Assembly: GCA_029857975.1 (NCBI GenBank) | Contig: JAOUFX010000262.1 | Span: forward strand, 1-5,498 | DNA length: 5,498 nucleotides | From: Deltaproteobacteria bacterium | Lineage (GTDB): Bacteria; Desulfobacterota; SM23-61 | Direction of reading: 5' to 3' | Shown: positions 4,989 to 5,498 of the stretch, in pieces | How the letters are laid out: every line of letters starts with the position of its first letter | How positions within the stretch are numbered: position 1 is the first letter of the stretch | The notes under the pieces: model-generated | The model's database searches: none | Told to the model about the DNA's origin: nothing | The model's input: the letters and a program-made list of their open reading frames with translations, nothing else | Translations under genes and position numbers: made by a program

Positions 4989-5072
4989 TTGGAAAAACCA
5001 GAGCCAAGAAGGTATAGCATAGAGAATTTTCAAGGGGAGAGGGGGTTTATTGATTATGTTGAATTACTTTGA
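4989..5072 (+). CDS. Possible 27-codon ORF with TTG start after the acylase gene
   Basis: AAAGG (4976-4980) overlaps the acylase stop, and a TTG codon follows eight bases later. The ORF reads LEKPEPRRYSIEN, FQGERG, FIDYVELL and stops at TGA. Composition is charged and coding-like and there is no signal peptide. It may be a translationally coupled small peptide, or the in-frame start of the decayed gene that follows at 5056-5479. No family was recognised. Confidence 0.25.
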   Translation: MEKPEPRRYSIENFQGERGFIDYVELL

Positions 5073-5479
5073 TAGGGTTGTGTGTAAGCCTGAATCTGCT
5101 TGACTTTTCCAATCCGAAACTTCGCTGCCCTTGAAAATTTTGAGCCTGTCTATAAACAATCTACGATCCTATGCCCGCGGAATTGCCTGAATCATCCTTA
5201 ATCATTTCTGGGAAGATCACAGAGGTTACAAAGGGAAACGCCGCCCTCAGATGGATTGTCGGGTTTGGTGCTGGGAAGGCAAAGGTCAAAGGGAATTTTG
5301 AAATTTGCAATGCCGAGAGTATGACGCTATTAAAATTCGAGGCGGATGAATCATATGCCGGAGGCGCAGGAATTGGGGGGGCGGGATTTCTTGACATGGA
5401 AGACCTGATGCGCCGCTTCGGGGAAACGATTGGCAAGAAAACTGTCCTATGGTCACGAGGCGAAAAGATAGAAGAATGA
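5056..5479 (+). pseudogene. Frame-broken DUF4410-like gene remnant
   Basis: The intact 3' part (5171-5479, 102 codons) carries LIISGKITEVTKGNAALRW, then G-F-G-A-G-K-A-K-V, a central F-E-A-D-E-S-Y-A-G-G-A-G-I-G-G and a C-terminal helix. This pattern is typical of DUF4410 lipoprotein-like proteins. The ATG at 5171 has no ribosome site, and an in-frame stop lies at 5153-5155. The expected N-terminal half seems scattered over other frames: YFDRVVCKPESA (ORF from 5056), LDFSNPKL (from about 5096) and LENFEPVYKQSTI (about 5118-5150). Each would need a frame change to join the next, and no signal peptide remains. Decay by several indels is the simplest reading; sequencing or assembly error cannot be excluded. 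The family call is by recall of motif pattern. Confidence 0.6.
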
Positions 5480-5498
5480 ATATATAGGCGTTATTTTT

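Overview
The window is chromosomal DNA of moderate to low GC from a Gram-negative bacterium. Two products carry Sec signal peptides, one begins with a membrane anchor, and promoters and ribosome sites look sigma70/Shine-Dalgarno-like. The mix of a small lipocalin/allene-oxide-cyclase-like barrel protein, a DUF4410-like remnant, a TlpA-like redoxin and a penicillin-acylase-family hydrolase resembles accessory regions of Desulfobacterota (Syntrophales-like) genomes. That placement is inference from gene content; no rRNA or marker gene is present.

Layout. 1-332 has no convincing gene. 333-863 (minus) encodes an exported thioredoxin-fold protein with a W-C-P-I-C active site. It lies between two direct copies of a ~65-bp repeat (268-331 and 960-1025); the second copy carries a perfect 15-bp hairpin with a GCAA loop. 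From about 1176 everything reads on the plus strand. A promoter at 1176-1204 is followed by a long leader and a 168-aa exported barrel protein (1576-2082) with its own terminator. A second promoter at 2292-2320 is followed by a leader and a 794-aa penicillin-acylase-family Ntn hydrolase (2593-4977). The end (4989-5479) holds a decayed, frame-broken DUF4410-like gene.

The most interesting signal is in the two leaders. One element occurs three times: at 1255-1344 and 1401-1507 (tandem, before the barrel gene) and at 2363-2465 (before the acylase gene). Each has a G-rich start, a 10-11 codon ORF ending in TGA, and a stem-loop starting at or just after that stop. In two copies the stem-loop has a T-tract, as in an intrinsic terminator. 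The peptides MRRWGYQKMVM, MKWVFQKDPI and MKWVFQKDLI share W-x-aromatic-Q-K. The length difference is exactly one codon, and the hairpin stems differ by compensatory base changes. This looks like a repeated peptide-coding attenuator or structured leader RNA that could co-regulate two unlinked transcription units. I do not recognise it as a known class.

How the genes may work together is inference. The barrel protein and the acylase are both sent to the envelope and probably answer to the same leader-type signal. The redoxin is transcribed away from them from its own extended -10 promoter.
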